Positions 13,087-13,392 of a stretch of DNA of 13,392 nt are shown here, one piece after another. Source of the DNA: JBBQSN01 sp038213835 (GTDB lineage: Bacteria > Actinomycetota > Actinomycetes > Actinomycetales > CAWJMD01). Numbering within the stretch: the stretch's first letter is position 1; each line of letters opens with the position of its first letter. A program made the position numbers and the translations under genes. The notes beneath the pieces were generated by a model that saw nothing but the letters and a program-made list of their open reading frames with translations, did no database searches and was not told the origin of the DNA. The stretch covers positions 1-13,392 of the forward strand of contig JBBQSN010000095.1 of NCBI GenBank assembly GCA_038213835.1, read 5' to 3'.

Positions 13087-13392
13087 GCACAGCACTCCTG
13101 GGCGTTTGTGCACGGCGGGTCAGGCAACCGCGGCGACGGGACATCGCGTACGGGTCCTACAAGGGTCGACCGATCTGGCACGAACGGCGGGGCGGTGGAC
13201 CGAACCGGCGTGTCCGCCCGAAGTCGCGCGGGACCGGACCTTGGACCCTGGCCGCCTTGCTGGCCAGAACGGAGATTGGTCCTATGGCGCCGGTAGGCAC
13301 GCGAGGGTCGTGTCCGCGAGGAGGCTCCGGAGGAAGATCGCGCAGCAGCCGAGCAGGGCCTCCAGGAGCAGAACTCCTTCGACGCGACTGCG
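13087..13392. other. Right-hand stretch without a supported gene
   Basis: I cannot support a complete gene in the last 306 bases. A GTG frame at 13108-13296 has poor codon bias and no ribosome binding site. From 13297 to the edge one plus-strand frame is open and Glu/Gln/Ala-rich (EEAPEEDRAAAEQGLQEQN) but has no start codon after the TAG at 13294. The mirror frame on the minus strand is leucine-rich and ends at 13282. Either could be the edge of a gene lying outside the window. Confidence 0.3.

Noticed and set aside
10721..13144. 807-codon minus-strand frame opposite the sigma factor and stress-protein genes
   Set aside because: Shadow frame. Its leucine/glycine runs mirror the Lys/Ala linker codons of the sigma factor.
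13108..13296. 62-codon GTG frame after rpoD
   Set aside because: No ribosome binding site, poor codon bias, and a composition rich in Gly, Arg and Thr with no recognisable pattern.

Overview
The window is very GC-rich DNA with strongly G/C-biased third codon positions, several GTG starts and tight gene spacing. The gene families point to a high-GC Gram-positive actinobacterium: DUF4192, EcsC, a Lys/Ala-rich primary sigma factor, a SAM-IV-type riboswitch, and a degenerate-exonuclease family A DNA polymerase. A Cellulomonas-like member of the Micrococcales fits best, but this is inferred from gene content and was not tested. No mobile element, CRISPR array, tRNA or rRNA is visible. Most of it reads as core chromosome.

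Layout from left to right. The 3' end of CTP synthase (pyrG) is followed by an ADP-ribose-pyrophosphatase-like Nudix hydrolase. A 217-base stretch without a clear gene follows. Then come two minus-strand genes joined by a one-base stop/start overlap: an S9 prolyl-oligopeptidase-family peptidase (upstream) and a family A DNA polymerase (downstream). A divergent spacer leads to three plus-strand genes of poorly known function: EcsC family, DUF1232/YkvA-like and DUF4192.

The centre of the window is a methionine module. A recognisable promoter starts transcription almost exactly at helix P1 of a SAM-IV riboswitch. This is followed by a possible seven-residue leader peptide and an unusually long untranslated stretch. 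Then come metY (O-acetylhomoserine sulfhydrylase) and metX (homoserine O-acetyltransferase), which overlap by four bases. MetX makes O-acetylhomoserine, MetY turns it into homocysteine with sulfide, and S-adenosylmethionine (the end product) would feed back on the leader RNA.

The right end holds a convergent Nudix gene, a divergently transcribed universal stress protein, and the primary sigma factor gene (rpoD/sigA) with a structured 5' leader and a terminator hairpin. On the opposite strand, overlapping that terminator, is a 13-residue basic micro-ORF with a good ribosome binding site. The last 300 bases hold no gene I can support.

I did not find a convincing undescribed multi-gene system. 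The items most worth a second look are the two-layer metYX leader, the basic micro-ORF behind rpoD, the structured rpoD leader, and the peptidase-polymerase coupling.
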